Source: Rhizobium mayense (GTDB taxonomy: Bacteria > Pseudomonadota > Alphaproteobacteria > Rhizobiales > Rhizobiaceae). Taken from it: a DNA stretch of 64,000 nucleotides. The stretch spans positions 310,001-374,000 of the forward strand of contig NZ_JARFYM010000001.1 in the NCBI RefSeq assembly GCF_030272705.1, written 5' to 3'. The notes under the pieces are model-generated. The model saw nothing but the letters and a program-made list of their open reading frames with translations, did no database searches and was not told where the DNA came from. Positions 37,316 through 46,760 of this stretch are shown here, in pieces. Made by a program: the position numbers and the translations under genes. The stretch's first letter is position 1; each line of letters opens with the position of its first letter.

Positions 37316-37518
37316 TCGCGCAGCGCCTGAATTTCAAGGGAAATCGGCAGAGATCGGCTGGGCGCTTCCCGTTTCTCCGAAGCCGTCGGTCTCGAGGGAA
37401 GGCGCTCTGGCGCTATGGCGGGAGAGACCGTCGGCAAGTAGACGCAAATTCCATTTCATCATATTGCCGCAATGCTTCATATCTGCTGCGGACCATCGAA
37501 CCGGAGAGCGACGATTCT

Positions 37519-38187
37519 ATGATCAAGAAATTTGCCATCCTTGCCGTCTCGGCAGCCTTTCTCAATGCATGCACGACCACAGACCCCTATACGGGCGAAC
37601 AGAAAGTATCCAACACAGCTGGCGGCGCTGCGATCGGCGCGGGCGTCGGCGCGGTTGCCGGCCTCCTCATCGGCCATTCGCCGGCCTCGCGCCGCAATGC
37701 AGCGCTGATCGGCGCTGGCGTAGGCGCGCTCGCGGGCGCGGGCATCGGCAATTATATGGACCAGCAGGAATCCGAATTGCGTGCGCAGTTGCAGGGCACC
37801 GGCGTTTCGGTGACGCGCGTCGGCGATCGCATCATCCTCAATATGCCGTCGGCCATCACCTTCGACATCGACCAGGATGCGATCAAGCCGGAATTCTATC
37901 CGACGCTGAATTCGGTCGCGATCGTGCTGCGCAAGTTCAACCGCACGCTGATCGACGTCAACGGCCATACGGATTCGACCGGCAGCCTGCAGCACAATCA
38001 GGATCTGTCCGAGCGCCGCGCCGGTTCGGTTGCCAACTATCTCGGCAGCCAGGGTATCGACCAGCGCCGCATGTCTGCTGTCGGCTTTGGCCCGAGCCAG
38101 CCGGTCGCCACCAACGCCACCGAAGCCGGCCGCGCACAGAACCGCCGCGTCGAAATCCAGATCGCGCCCATTACCCAGAACGGCTGA
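37519..38187 (+). CDS. OmpA family lipoprotein with glycine zipper
   Basis: 222 aa from ATG 37519. Lipoprotein signal: hydrophobic residues 6-17, then lipobox LNAC with the acylated Cys at residue 18. Next is a glycine-zipper membrane region (NTAGGAAIGAGVGAVAGLLIG, then ALIGAGVGALAGAGIGNYMD, about 35-78). The C-terminal OmpA/MotB peptidoglycan-binding domain has ITFDIDQDAIKPEFYPTLNSVA, VNGHTDSTGS and LSERRAGSVANYLGSQGID. Matches the YiaD/Pal-like outer-membrane lipoproteins. It links the outer membrane to peptidoglycan. The terminator hairpin at 38212-38237 follows. Confidence 0.92.
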   Translation: MIKKFAILAVSAAFLNACTTTDPYTGEQKVSNTAGGAAIGAGVGAVAGLLIGHSPASRRNAALIGAGVGALAGAGIGNYMDQQESELRAQLQGTGVSVTRVGDRIILNMPSAITFDIDQDAIKPEFYPTLNSVAIVLRKFNRTLIDVNGHTDSTGSLQHNQDLSERRAGSVANYLGSQGIDQRRMSAVGFGPSQPVATNATEAGRAQNRRVEIQIAPITQNG

Positions 38188-38211
38188 TCTGAGATCACCA
38201 TTCAAATGGCG

Positions 38212-38237
38212 ACGGCCGGGTTTTGCGACCCGGCCGT
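38212..38237. terminator. Intrinsic-type hairpin after the OmpA lipoprotein gene
   Basis: ACGGCCGGG (38212-38220), loop TTTTGCGA, CCCGGCCGT (38229-38237): a perfect 9-bp GC-rich stem between convergent genes, 25 bases after the ompA-like stop. Followed by TTCCGTT only, so termination strength is moderate. It could also serve the minus-strand DUF2000 gene. Confidence 0.65.
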
Positions 38238-38257
38238 TCCGTTCGTCTGCAGCGCAT

Positions 38258-38665
38258 TCACGAATGCATCGTTGCGCCCTTTGTGATCTTGTCGACGATC
38301 TTCTTGTCGGCGCGAAGCGCGATGCCGACCACCTTGGCATCCTCGGGTGCAAATTCGGAGAAGACGGCGCGATTGGCAACGTCGTGGCCGGTAGAGAACA
38401 TTTCCTCGATAAAGATCGAGGAGATGACGCCTCGCTCCAGGGAGCGGCGATGGATCGCGGCAATCGTCGCTTCGTCGGCGGATAGCAGGATCATCGGCTG
38501 GATCGACAACGCGTTGTAGGTGTTGCCGGCGCGATCACGATAGGGTTCGCCGATGATATCGGGAAACTGTCCCACGATGCCGGTCGACAGGAAGGCAGTT
38601 ACGTTCAGTTTCTGCCACGATTGAAGATTGTTTCGCACAACGATCGCGATTTTGGTATCAAACAT
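38258..38665 (-). CDS. DUF2000 family protein
   Basis: 135 aa. Matches DUF2000 (PTH2-like fold): FDTKIAIVVRNNLQSWQKLNVTAFLSTGIVGQ near the start, DRAGNTYNALSIQPMILLSADEATIAAIHRRSLERG in the middle, EEMFSTGHDVANRAVFSEFAPEDAKVVGIALRADKKIVDKI at the end. The fold is like peptidyl-tRNA hydrolase 2 but without proven activity. It lies divergent from an AraC-type gene; DUF2000 genes commonly sit beside AraC regulators, which suggests that the regulator controls it. Confidence 0.85.
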   Translation of the reverse strand: MFDTKIAIVVRNNLQSWQKLNVTAFLSTGIVGQFPDIIGEPYRDRAGNTYNALSIQPMILLSADEATIAAIHRRSLERGVISSIFIEEMFSTGHDVANRAVFSEFAPEDAKVVGIALRADKKIVDKITKGATMHS

Positions 38666-38754
38666 CGGTAGTCACTTTCACGCAGTCTGGGAATGATCCG
38701 TTGCGAGAGGATGTAGCCGGCCAGATCTTCGAAGGTCTTGAACGTTTGTGCACG

Positions 38755-39582
38755 ATGCCGGAGGCAAACCGCATCGTATCCGCACCTGCTTATCCCGGCA
38801 TCGAGCGAATCCAGGCGCAATTCCACGGTGATGCGTTCGAACCGCACCGTCACGACACCTATGCACTTGGCGTCACCATCCGCGGCGTGCAGACCTTCAG
38901 CTATCGTGGCGAGCGGCGCTATAGCCTGCCGGGGCGGGTTATCGTGCTTCATCCGGATGAGCTGCATGACGGCGGCGCCGCGACCGACGATGGGTTGCTC
39001 TACCGCATGCTCTATCTTGAGCCGTCGATGCTGATGCAGTGCCTGGAGCAGGCGCGCATCGGGCTCCCCTTCGTCGATGATCCCGTCGTCGCGGACGATC
39101 GTCTTGCCGGCCTGCTGTTGGCGGCGCTCGGCGAACTCGATCGGGAACTGGATGAACTCTTCGTCGACGATTTCGTCTCGCGCGTGGCGACCGGGCTCGT
39201 TTCACACGCGCGCCTGCCGCAAAGGCCGTTGGGAAGTATTGCATGGGGTCAGGTGAAAACGGCCCGCGATTATCTCGAAGAGCATGCCATGCGCGGTGTT
39301 CGTTCGCGGGAGCTGGAGCGTATCACGGGCCTCGACCGCTTTGCGCTCTCTCGTCATTTCCGCGCCGCATTCGCAACCAGCCCGCATCGCTTCCTGCTGA
39401 TGCGACGGCTGCAACGGGCCAAGGCGATGATTGCCGATGGCGAGCCGATCGCCGAAGTCGCCGCCGCCACCGGATTTGCCGACCAGAGCCATCTGACGCG
39501 GCATTTCAAGAAAGCGTTCGGCATGGCGCCGGGCGCATGGGGTGGAATGCTTGAAACCGCGCGCTCGCCGCCGCGAGATTAA
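38755..39582 (+). CDS. AraC family transcriptional regulator
   Basis: 275 aa from ATG 38755 (TTG 38701 is an in-frame alternative with a GGGA at 38687). N-terminal cupin/arabinose-binding-like domain: FEPHRHDTYALGVTIRGVQTFSYRGERRYSLPGRVIVLHPDELHDGGAA (about 28-76), C-terminal double helix-turn-helix: DRFALSRHFRAAFATSPHRFLLMRRLQRAKAMIADGEPIAEVAAATGFADQSHLTRHFKKAFGMAPGAW (about 198-268). The second HTH with FADQSHLTRHFKK is canonical. Divergent from the DUF2000 gene 89 bases away. The small-molecule ligand is unknown. Confidence 0.9.
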   Translation: MPEANRIVSAPAYPGIERIQAQFHGDAFEPHRHDTYALGVTIRGVQTFSYRGERRYSLPGRVIVLHPDELHDGGAATDDGLLYRMLYLEPSMLMQCLEQARIGLPFVDDPVVADDRLAGLLLAALGELDRELDELFVDDFVSRVATGLVSHARLPQRPLGSIAWGQVKTARDYLEEHAMRGVRSRELERITGLDRFALSRHFRAAFATSPHRFLLMRRLQRAKAMIADGEPIAEVAAATGFADQSHLTRHFKKAFGMAPGAWGGMLETARSPPRD

Positions 39583-39688
39583 CCGGCAGGTCTTTCGGCC
39601 GGTCATGTTTTATATCCTTGTATCTCCCTGGCTGGACAGGTCGGCCCTATTGCCCATACAACCTGCGAAGGCGAGGGAGATCGGTGCG

Positions 39689-40465
39689 ATGGCTTCAATG
39701 GATCTAATGGCAGGCAAGGGACGCGAGGCCGGTATCGTACCGGTGATATTTCGTGCTGGTTTAAGGCCGCACTATATGCTCGCCGTCGCCGTGTCATGCG
39801 CCGCGCTTCTTGCAAGCAACCCCGCCTTTTCCCTGCAGGTCGAAGGGCATGAAGCCTTCATCGTTGATCGCTGCGGTGGCGACTATGATTGCAAGGACGT
39901 GAAGCTGGTGGTGCTCAACGACAAGCACGACAAAGCGGATATCTACAGTGGCGGCGAACTCAACGGCCACGAGGCAGATGGTACGCCGAGCCATGTTTCC
40001 GGCTATGCGTTCAAATACAATGGCGGGAATCTTAGCATATCCCAGGACGGGATGCCGTCGCAGCTCAACGGCAAGTCTACCGAGGTGAAATTCAACAATG
40101 GCGTCGCGTTCGAATCGGACAAGAACTACGTCTATGTCTACAGCACCTGCAATGCCGATGGGGCGACCAGTATTGCCGGCATCGCGACCTCCTGCGATCT
40201 GAACTATATCGGCGTCGACAAGAAGACGTCGAACGCCATCCAGATCGGCGGTCACTTCACGTCCTTGGCTGCAGCGCCAGCAGGTGCTGATCTCTGCAAG
40301 ACCGGCGTGATGGCTGGCCAGTTTTCTTTCCTCAACAACGGCTACGAATATCGTCTTTCGAGCGACCTTTGCAGGCAGGGAAAAAGCGCGCTGGCGATCA
40401 TCTCCAACAATGTGGTGAAGTCGAGTTTCGATCTGCAGATGCGGCCGCTTGCCGGGAGCAATTGA
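39689..40465 (+). CDS. Secreted protein of unknown function
   Basis: 258 aa from ATG 39689, which has AGGGAGA 8 bases upstream; the ORF extends 49 codons further but overlaps the AraC gene. Signal sequence: charged first 24 residues, then LAVAVSCAALLASNPAFS (about 30-48), so it is probably periplasmic. The mature part has cysteine pairs (CGGDYDC, CNADGATSIAGIATSC, C...C near the end), suggesting disulfides, and many beta-strand-like segments. It contains a 'VNxHEADG...VSGYAFKYNGGNLSISQDG' like stretch that I cannot assign. No family recognised; not obviously linked to neighbours. Confidence 0.6.
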   Translation: MASMDLMAGKGREAGIVPVIFRAGLRPHYMLAVAVSCAALLASNPAFSLQVEGHEAFIVDRCGGDYDCKDVKLVVLNDKHDKADIYSGGELNGHEADGTPSHVSGYAFKYNGGNLSISQDGMPSQLNGKSTEVKFNNGVAFESDKNYVYVYSTCNADGATSIAGIATSCDLNYIGVDKKTSNAIQIGGHFTSLAAAPAGADLCKTGVMAGQFSFLNNGYEYRLSSDLCRQGKSALAIISNNVVKSSFDLQMRPLAGSN

Positions 40466-40609
40466 AGCCGTACGATTTGGAGTAGCCGATGCAGCCGCTT
40501 GACGGAAGCTGCAGGCTATTTTCATGACTGGACAGCGTCGCGCCGATGTCTCATAGAACCGAAAAAAGGTTAACACCTTTTGCGGCACTTGTGATGGGAG
40601 ATAGGAAAG

Positions 40610-42022
40610 ATGGCTCTGGCTGATGCGAAGGCGGGGAGGCGTAACGAGGCAGGCATTGTCGCCGTTCTCGGCATCCTGAAGCAGGCCTTCGGCGAGCGTT
40701 TCCAGACCGGCGAGAGCTTTCGCGCCCAGCATGCCCACACGACTACCTATATCCCGGCGCAACTTCCGGACGGGGTTGTTTTTGCCGAGACGAGCGAGGA
40801 CGTGCACGCGGTCGTCAGGGCCTGCGCCGAATACAAAGTGCCGATCATCGCTTTCGGTACCGGTTCTTCGCTCGAGGGGCAGGTGAACGCGCCGCAGGGC
40901 GGAATTTCCGTCGATTTCAGCCGGATGAATCGGGTGCTTGAAGTAAATGCCGAGGATCTCGACTGCACCGTCGAGCCTGGCGTCACACGCGAGCAGCTCA
41001 ACACCTACCTGCGCGATACCGGCCTGTTCTTCCCGATCGATCCCGGCGCCAATGCCTCGATCGGCGGTATGGCATCGACACGTGCTTCGGGTACCAATGC
41101 GGTGCGCTACGGCACGATGAAGGACAATGTTCTGGCCGTTACGGCGGTCACCGCCAATGGCGAGGAGATTCGTACCGCCCGCCGCGCCAAGAAATCGTCC
41201 GCTGGCTATGATCTAACCCGGCTCTTTGTCGGTGCCGAGGGAACGCTCGGTGTCCTGACGTCGGTGACGCTGCGCCTGCAGGGCATACCGCAGAAGATTG
41301 CCGGCGGCGCTTGTGCCTTTCCGAACGTCAAGGCAGCTTGTGATGCGGTCATCATGACGATCCAGATGGGCATTCCGGTCGCCCGTATCGAACTCCTGGA
41401 CGCCGTCCAGATGCGGGCCTGCAATCTCTATTCCGGCCTGACCTACGACGAGCAGCCGACCTTGTTCCTGGAGTTTCACGGCACGGACGAGACAGTTGCG
41501 CTGCAATCGGCCCAGTTCGGTGAAATCGCGGCCGAATGCGGCGGCGGGGAATTCCTCTGGACCGCCAATCTGGAAGAGCGCAACAGGCTCTGGAAGGCCC
41601 GCCATGATGCCTATTGGGCGGCGCGGGCTTTAGCGCCGGAACTGGCGGCGCTATCGACGGATGTCTGCGTGCCGATCTCAAGACTTGCCGAATGCGTTGC
41701 CGCCACCCAGGCCGATATCGAAGAGCACGGATTGCTGGCTCCGATCGTCGGCCATGCCGGCGACGGCAATTTCCACGTCCTGGCGCTTTTCGACGACCAG
41801 ACTCCGGAAGGCATCGCCATCATCGAGGCCTTCGTCGCCCGGCTGAATGCACGTGCACTTGCGATGGACGGGACTTGCACCGGCGAACATGGTGTAGGGC
41901 AGGGCAAGATGTTGTTTCTCGAACAGGAGCTCGGCGGCGCCGTCGATCTGATGCGCCAGGTCAAACAGGCGCTCGATCCCGATGCAATTTTCAATCCCGG
42001 CAAAATATTCCACGCCAACTAA
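40610..42022 (+). CDS. FAD-linked oxidase (D-lactate/2-hydroxyacid dehydrogenase type)
   Basis: 470 aa. VAO-type flavoprotein. N-terminal PCMH FAD domain: PDGVVFAETSEDVHAVVRACAEYKVPIIAFGTGSSLEGQVNAPQGGISVDFSRMNRVLEV (about 49-108), VEPGVTREQLN (about 121-131), DPGANASIGGMASTRASGTNAVRYGTMKDNV. C-terminal cap with VGHAGDGNFHVLALFD (about 381-396) and GTCTGEHGVGQGKM (about 421-434). This matches D-lactate dehydrogenase (cytochrome) and GlcD-like proteins. AGGAAAG precedes ATG 40610. No glcEF genes are present, which favours a stand-alone D-lactate dehydrogenase over glycolate oxidase. Confidence 0.9.
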   Translation: MALADAKAGRRNEAGIVAVLGILKQAFGERFQTGESFRAQHAHTTTYIPAQLPDGVVFAETSEDVHAVVRACAEYKVPIIAFGTGSSLEGQVNAPQGGISVDFSRMNRVLEVNAEDLDCTVEPGVTREQLNTYLRDTGLFFPIDPGANASIGGMASTRASGTNAVRYGTMKDNVLAVTAVTANGEEIRTARRAKKSSAGYDLTRLFVGAEGTLGVLTSVTLRLQGIPQKIAGGACAFPNVKAACDAVIMTIQMGIPVARIELLDAVQMRACNLYSGLTYDEQPTLFLEFHGTDETVALQSAQFGEIAAECGGGEFLWTANLEERNRLWKARHDAYWAARALAPELAALSTDVCVPISRLAECVAATQADIEEHGLLAPIVGHAGDGNFHVLALFDDQTPEGIAIIEAFVARLNARALAMDGTCTGEHGVGQGKMLFLEQELGGAVDLMRQVKQALDPDAIFNPGKIFHAN

Positions 42023-42273
42023 AAAATGGAATATTGCCATGATCTTGGCTTGCTCCGGACATGAATGGCGTTAGGCTAGAGTATCCCGTTTTCAGATGGC
42101 GTCATGGAAAGCGGCTAAGGTGCGCTAGATCTTCAGTATGGTCCATGAACTGCGACGCGGTTATCAATTGGAACCCATGCTCAAGCTGACGATCCAGGGC
42201 GTCTTTTGTGTGTCCGTCTGGATGCATGGCGCCTTGATATCGTAATTGGAATGCAGAATGGAGACGGTGCGCA

Positions 42274-45200
42274 TTGTTAGGTAAGGTCCTGGTTTTCCTG
42301 GGGGGAGTGCTCGTGGTGGTGCTATTCGTGGCGCTGCTTGCTCCGCTCTTCATAGACTGGACAGATTTTCGGAAAAATTTCGAAGATCAAGCAAGTCGGA
42401 TCATCGGTAAGAAGGTGACCGTTCATGGCACCGTCGACGCTCGCCTTTTGCCTTTTCCTTCCGTGACATTGCATGACGTGCGCGTCGGTCAGGACGCCGA
42501 CGGAACGCCTTTGGTGCAGATCGCCCAGTTCTCTATGGACGCCGAGTTAGCGCCATTCCTGTCCGGCGAAGCCCTGATCTTCGACATGCGCGTTTCCGAG
42601 CCGAAAGTGCGCCTGCGGCTATTGAAGGACGGCACGCTCGACTGGATGCGCGGCAGCCGGCCGGAAATTCCCGCAAAGTCGGTCGTGCTTGAAGGTGTGC
42701 ACGTCGATGGCGGCGATATCCAGTTCATCGATGAGCAATCCGGCCGCACCCGGCATATCACCGGTCTCAACGCGCAAATGTCCGCGCGCTCGCTCGCAGG
42801 GCCCTGGCGAATCGATGGCGATGCAGCGCTCGACGGCGAGCACGGCAATTTCAGCATTTCCAGCAGCCAGCCTGACGATAACGGCGTATTACGGGTTCGC
42901 ACCCGTTTGCTGCCGGAGCGCCATCCACTCAATATCGATCTCGATGGCGAGTTGAAGCTGGTCGACAGCAAGCCGAACTATAGCGGCCTGTTTACGGCAG
43001 GGGTTGAAGACAAACAGACGCACAAACCGGCAGACGAACAGGCTCAGCCACGCGTCAAAGGTCGCTTCGAGCTGACGAACGAACGCATACGGGTCCCCGA
43101 ATATCGTCTGGAGGTGGGTGCTGCGGACGATCCATACGTTGTGACTGGGGAGGCGACGCTGGACACCGGCACCAAGCCGGAATTTCTGTTGACCGCCGAC
43201 GGCCAGCAGATCGACGTCAACCGCATCGGCAATACCCAGGGTACAAATGGCAAGACCAACCGCAATCCCGCCATTTCGGCGCGCCAACGGCTCAACAACC
43301 TGATTGCGATCGCAGCCGAAGTCCCGATACCGCAGGTGCCTGGCAAGGCGACTTTCCGCCTGCCGGCGATCGTTGCCGGCGATACGACCATCCGCGATGT
43401 ACAGCTCGACCTGGAGCCTGCCGGAACCGGCTGGAAGGTCGACCATGCGATCGGCACGTTGCCGGGCCGCACCCAGGTCGAGGCCACAGGCAATTTGATG
43501 CTGCAGGGAGAACCGAATTTCATCGGCAATCTCGTCGTTGCCTCCAATCAGCCATCCGGCCTGGCGTCCTGGCTGGTGGGCTCGGTCGATCCCGCGATCC
43601 GGCAGTTGAGACAGGCTGGCTTCTCCGCCGACGTCAGCCTGCGCCACGAGGAGCAGCGCTTCGAAAATCTTGAAATTGCCATCGGTTCGGCAACGCTCAA
43701 AGGCCAGCTCGATCGGCTGGCGCCGGTTGACAACCAGGCGCCGAAGCTTGCCGTCGATCTCAGCGGCGATGCGCTCGATCTCGATGCTCTGAGGGCGCTC
43801 ACAAGCTTGTTCACCGGCCAGGATGCCGGTGAAACCCTGCTCGACCACCGGATTACGGCACATCTGAGAGCGGATAAATTTGCCGCTTTCGGCGTGCAGG
43901 CCGACAATGTCGAGACGTCCTTTTCGATTGCCGATGGCGCGCTGACGCTCGACAAGCTTGCTGTGCGCAATGTCGCCGGCGCCGAAATTACCGCGACGGG
44001 CCGTGCCGAGGGTTCGCTGCTGGACTACAAGGGGTCAGGCGAAATCACCTTCAAAGCCGGCGATCCCGGACCGTTCTTCGAAATGCTGAGCCAACATCTG
44101 CCGCATCACCCAGCCATGGACCGGCTGGTGCGTAATGCCGCCTGGTATGGAAATACTGCTCTGCGCGGCGCACTGACGCTTGGCGGCGATCAGGGCGATG
44201 GGCTGACGGTGACGCTTGCCGGCGTTTCCAACGGCAGCCGCGTCAATCTGGATTACCGCATGTCCGACCTGCTGGCGTTGACAGGCAAGGGGACGACGAC
44301 GCTGGAGGCGACGCTCGAAAATTCGGTGACATCGATCCTGTTCGGACAGGCAGGGCTCGATCCGCTGCCCGTCGAAGCCGATGCCAACGGCCGTCTGACG
44401 CTGAAGGTAACGGCAAACGGCACCGATCCGGCGGATGCGGCGCTAACCTTTGCCACCGACAAGACTTCGTTCACCGCGAATGGCAAGGTGGACGTGCGTC
44501 CCAATAACTTCCTCAACGGCAATATCGCGCTGTCGCTGGAGAGTGCCGATCTCGATCCCTATTTCGTCATGAATGGTATCGGTGTACCGCTGACGGGGAC
44601 GGGCTTGCCGGTTAAATTCCAGGCAAATGCCACACTCGATCCCGACAAGATCGTGTTGTCGGGTATGAAGGGCCAGCTTGCCGACAATAACGTTTCGGGC
44701 GCGCTGACTTTCGATCGCAAGGCTCAGAATGTCAAAGCAATCGGCGAGCTGGCGCTCGACAAGGCCGATCTCGGCTGGTTCGGCGAGGCGATCTACGGGC
44801 CGGTGATGGATGCGACAACGGGCAACCTTACCAAAGCCAAACTTGGGCTACCGATGTTCAGTGGGCTCGATATCAACATCAAGCTTTCGGCCAAGCAGTT
44901 GTGGCCGGGCATCTTCGGTCCGATCTCGAATTTCAGCACGAATGCCGCCTATAAGGGCGAGGAGCTGCGGCTGAACGACATGGCCGGCGCCTGGAATGGC
45001 GGTGCTCTTGGCGGCAGTCTGATGTTTGCGAATTCCGACGGTACCGGGCTGATGCAGACGAAGCTCGATCTCGCCAATGGCGACCTCACCGCCGTCGCCT
45101 GGCAGCGGGATGGTGCACCACTTGCCAATGGCCGCTTCGGCTTGGGGCTGAGCATGGAGGCCAGCGGCAAGAGCCTGGGAGAGCTTGCCGCTAATGCCAG

Positions 45201-45981
45201 CGGCTCCGGTGAGATCAAGCTTGGCGACACACATGTGCGCAGCCTCAATCTCGCTGTGTTGCCACCGCTCTTGTCGGCCACGGACCAGATCCAGGGTGAC
45301 ATCACGGCCGACAAGGTGCTGCCGATCGTGCAGACTTTGCTCAACAACGGCGAGGCCGCCTTGTCGGCGATGAGCATACCGTTCAACATTTCGACCGGTG
45401 TTATCCGCGCCACCAACATCAATGCCGGCAACGATCTGGCTAAGCTTTCGGGCAATGCTGAAATCAGCCTGCCGGATCAGCGCATGCGGGGCTCGCTCGG
45501 CATCGATTTCAAAGCCGGCAACGAGGCGCTGAACGGCGCCGAACCGGCGCTGCGCCTCGATTTCGCCGGGCCGTTGGCGGCGCCGGGCCGGACGATGGAT
45601 GTCACCGACATCACCAGCTTCCTGTCGTTGCGCGCCTTTGAACGTGAGCGCCGGCGCGTCGAGCGGCTTCAGTCGAGCGTATTGGAAAAACAGCGGCTGC
45701 GGCGCGAAGTGGCGCTCTACAAATATACCGCCGCTGCGCGTGAAGCGCAGCGTCAGCGCGATGCGGCAACCGAGCAGCAGCGCAGTGCCGAAGAGAAGCG
45801 CCTGAGGGAACTGGCGCGCCAGGCCGAAGCGGAAAGACAGGCGGAAGCCGCGGCCAAGGTAAAGGCTGACGCGGAAGCCCGCGCGAAGGCGGAAGCACAG
45901 CAGGTGCCATTGCTCAACGGGCAGCCCCCGCAGACGGGGGCACCGCTGAACTTCAATGGTCTTCCCGGCATTGCCCGGTAA
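42274..45981 (+). CDS. Large AsmA family protein
   Basis: 1235 aa from TTG 42274. One N-terminal TM helix (about 4-27), then the AsmA signature DWTDFRKNFEDQASRIIGKKVTVHGTVDARLLPFPSVTLHDVRVG (about 30-74). The long repeated beta-rich body is typical of TamB/AsmA-type bridge proteins that link the inner and outer membranes and help to move phospholipids. The C-terminus ends in an Arg/Ala/Gln/Glu coiled coil (about 1120-1220). No tamA or bam gene is adjacent. Function in this organism is inferred. The 250 bases upstream hold no gene. Confidence 0.85.
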   Translation: MLGKVLVFLGGVLVVVLFVALLAPLFIDWTDFRKNFEDQASRIIGKKVTVHGTVDARLLPFPSVTLHDVRVGQDADGTPLVQIAQFSMDAELAPFLSGEALIFDMRVSEPKVRLRLLKDGTLDWMRGSRPEIPAKSVVLEGVHVDGGDIQFIDEQSGRTRHITGLNAQMSARSLAGPWRIDGDAALDGEHGNFSISSSQPDDNGVLRVRTRLLPERHPLNIDLDGELKLVDSKPNYSGLFTAGVEDKQTHKPADEQAQPRVKGRFELTNERIRVPEYRLEVGAADDPYVVTGEATLDTGTKPEFLLTADGQQIDVNRIGNTQGTNGKTNRNPAISARQRLNNLIAIAAEVPIPQVPGKATFRLPAIVAGDTTIRDVQLDLEPAGTGWKVDHAIGTLPGRTQVEATGNLMLQGEPNFIGNLVVASNQPSGLASWLVGSVDPAIRQLRQAGFSADVSLRHEEQRFENLEIAIGSATLKGQLDRLAPVDNQAPKLAVDLSGDALDLDALRALTSLFTGQDAGETLLDHRITAHLRADKFAAFGVQADNVETSFSIADGALTLDKLAVRNVAGAEITATGRAEGSLLDYKGSGEITFKAGDPGPFFEMLSQHLPHHPAMDRLVRNAAWYGNTALRGALTLGGDQGDGLTVTLAGVSNGSRVNLDYRMSDLLALTGKGTTTLEATLENSVTSILFGQAGLDPLPVEADANGRLTLKVTANGTDPADAALTFATDKTSFTANGKVDVRPNNFLNGNIALSLESADLDPYFVMNGIGVPLTGTGLPVKFQANATLDPDKIVLSGMKGQLADNNVSGALTFDRKAQNVKAIGELALDKADLGWFGEAIYGPVMDATTGNLTKAKLGLPMFSGLDINIKLSAKQLWPGIFGPISNFSTNAAYKGEELRLNDMAGAWNGGALGGSLMFANSDGTGLMQTKLDLANGDLTAVAWQRDGAPLANGRFGLGLSMEASGKSLGELAANASGSGEIKLGDTHVRSLNLAVLPPLLSATDQIQGDITADKVLPIVQTLLNNGEAALSAMSIPFNISTGVIRATNINAGNDLAKLSGNAEISLPDQRMRGSLGIDFKAGNEALNGAEPALRLDFAGPLAAPGRTMDVTDITSFLSLRAFERERRRVERLQSSVLEKQRLRREVALYKYTAAAREAQRQRDAATEQQRSAEEKRLRELARQAEAERQAEAAAKVKADAEARAKAEAQQVPLLNGQPPQTGAPLNFNGLPGIAR

Positions 45982-46133
45982 GATCCGTACGCCCGGCCAT
46001 GGCGGAGCCGTCCTTCGTCCTTAGATGAAATGTCGGAGGCAGGAGATGTTCTTGAACAAAAGAATAAAAGATCGATCGCGCTCGTTCTGATACGGCGCCG
46101 GTTCAGCGTCTCAGGAATCGCCTTCCCGCTTTA

Positions 46134-46194
46134 TCTCTTGTTTTTGCGTATCCCGGACGGAGAGCTGCTTCGCACTTTTCCTGGAACTGCTCTA
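46134..46194. repeat. Dispersed intergenic repeat, copy 2
   Basis: Matches the repeat at 2496-2557. Its end CTCTA (46190-46194) overlaps the stop codon of the minus-strand ribbon-helix-helix gene, whose TAG is 46194-46192. The two copies are in the same orientation on the plus strand and differ mainly in a central 12-base stretch. No function known. Confidence 0.7.
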
Positions 46195-46404
46195 GCCGCG
46201 ATCCTTCAGCCATTTCAGCACATAGAGCCGAAGCGCCGAGGAAAGGTTGCTTGCCGGATCACGCCCGTCGTCGATTTCGGAGATCAACGCCGCAAGCGAC
46301 GTGCCACGCGCGTTGGCGATCGCCTTCAGTTCGGTCCAGAAGGCGTCTTCAAGGGAAAAGCTCGTGCGATGGCCGTGGAGCGTCGCGGAATGTTTACGGA
46401 TCAT
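46192..46404 (-). CDS. Ribbon-helix-helix domain protein (RHH_4)
   Basis: 70 aa from ATG 46404. Pattern RKHSATLHGHRTSFSLEDAFWTELKAIANARGTSLAALISEID then SNLSSALRLYVLKWLKDRG matches the RHH_4 family of Rhizobiales. Expected to bind DNA as a dimer or to act as a small regulator; targets unknown. It lies downstream of tmRNA, sspB and DUF4169 on the same strand. Its stop codon falls inside a dispersed repeat. Confidence 0.8.
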   Translation of the reverse strand: MIRKHSATLHGHRTSFSLEDAFWTELKAIANARGTSLAALISEIDDGRDPASNLSSALRLYVLKWLKDRG

Positions 46405-46512
46405 CGGTGGATCGATCAAAAGTTCGGAAACAGGAGAGGTAATTCTAGGAATGATTCAAAATGCTGGAATAACTGGCTGATTTCGGGGGAATTTCGATCC
46501 TACTTCGGCAAT

Positions 46513-46707
46513 TTAATCGTCCGTCTTCGGCGCTTCGATGTGGCCTGCCTCGTGTGTTTTTGCGGCCTTGTCGTTGAGCGTCTTGGTCAGGTGCTTTTCC
46601 GCCTTGGTGCGGCCGAAGGTAATGCGATTCTGTTCCGCCTGTTTTTCTTTTTCAGCGCGGGTCTGCTTTTTGCGAAACTGGCGTAGATTGACGATCTCGG
46701 CGCTCAT
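46513..46707 (-). CDS. DUF4169 family protein
   Basis: 64 aa. Highly charged: VNLRQFRKKQTRAEKEKQAEQNRITFGRTKAEKHLTKTLNDKAAK with a long Lys/Glu/Arg/Gln coiled region. Matches DUF4169, a family common beside fumC and sspB in Rhizobiales. No function known. It begins 53 bases after the sspB stop and is probably co-transcribed with it. Its N-terminus VNLRQFRKK is echoed in the C-terminal tail of SspB (VVSLDAFRKKQ), which suggests that both bind the same partner through a short linear motif. Confidence 0.82.
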   Translation of the reverse strand: MSAEIVNLRQFRKKQTRAEKEKQAEQNRITFGRTKAEKHLTKTLNDKAAKTHEAGHIEAPKTDD

Positions 46708-46760
46708 CGATGTTTCCCCCCAACTGTCGATGCGAAAGGGGAAGCTTACGCTTCCCGCTG

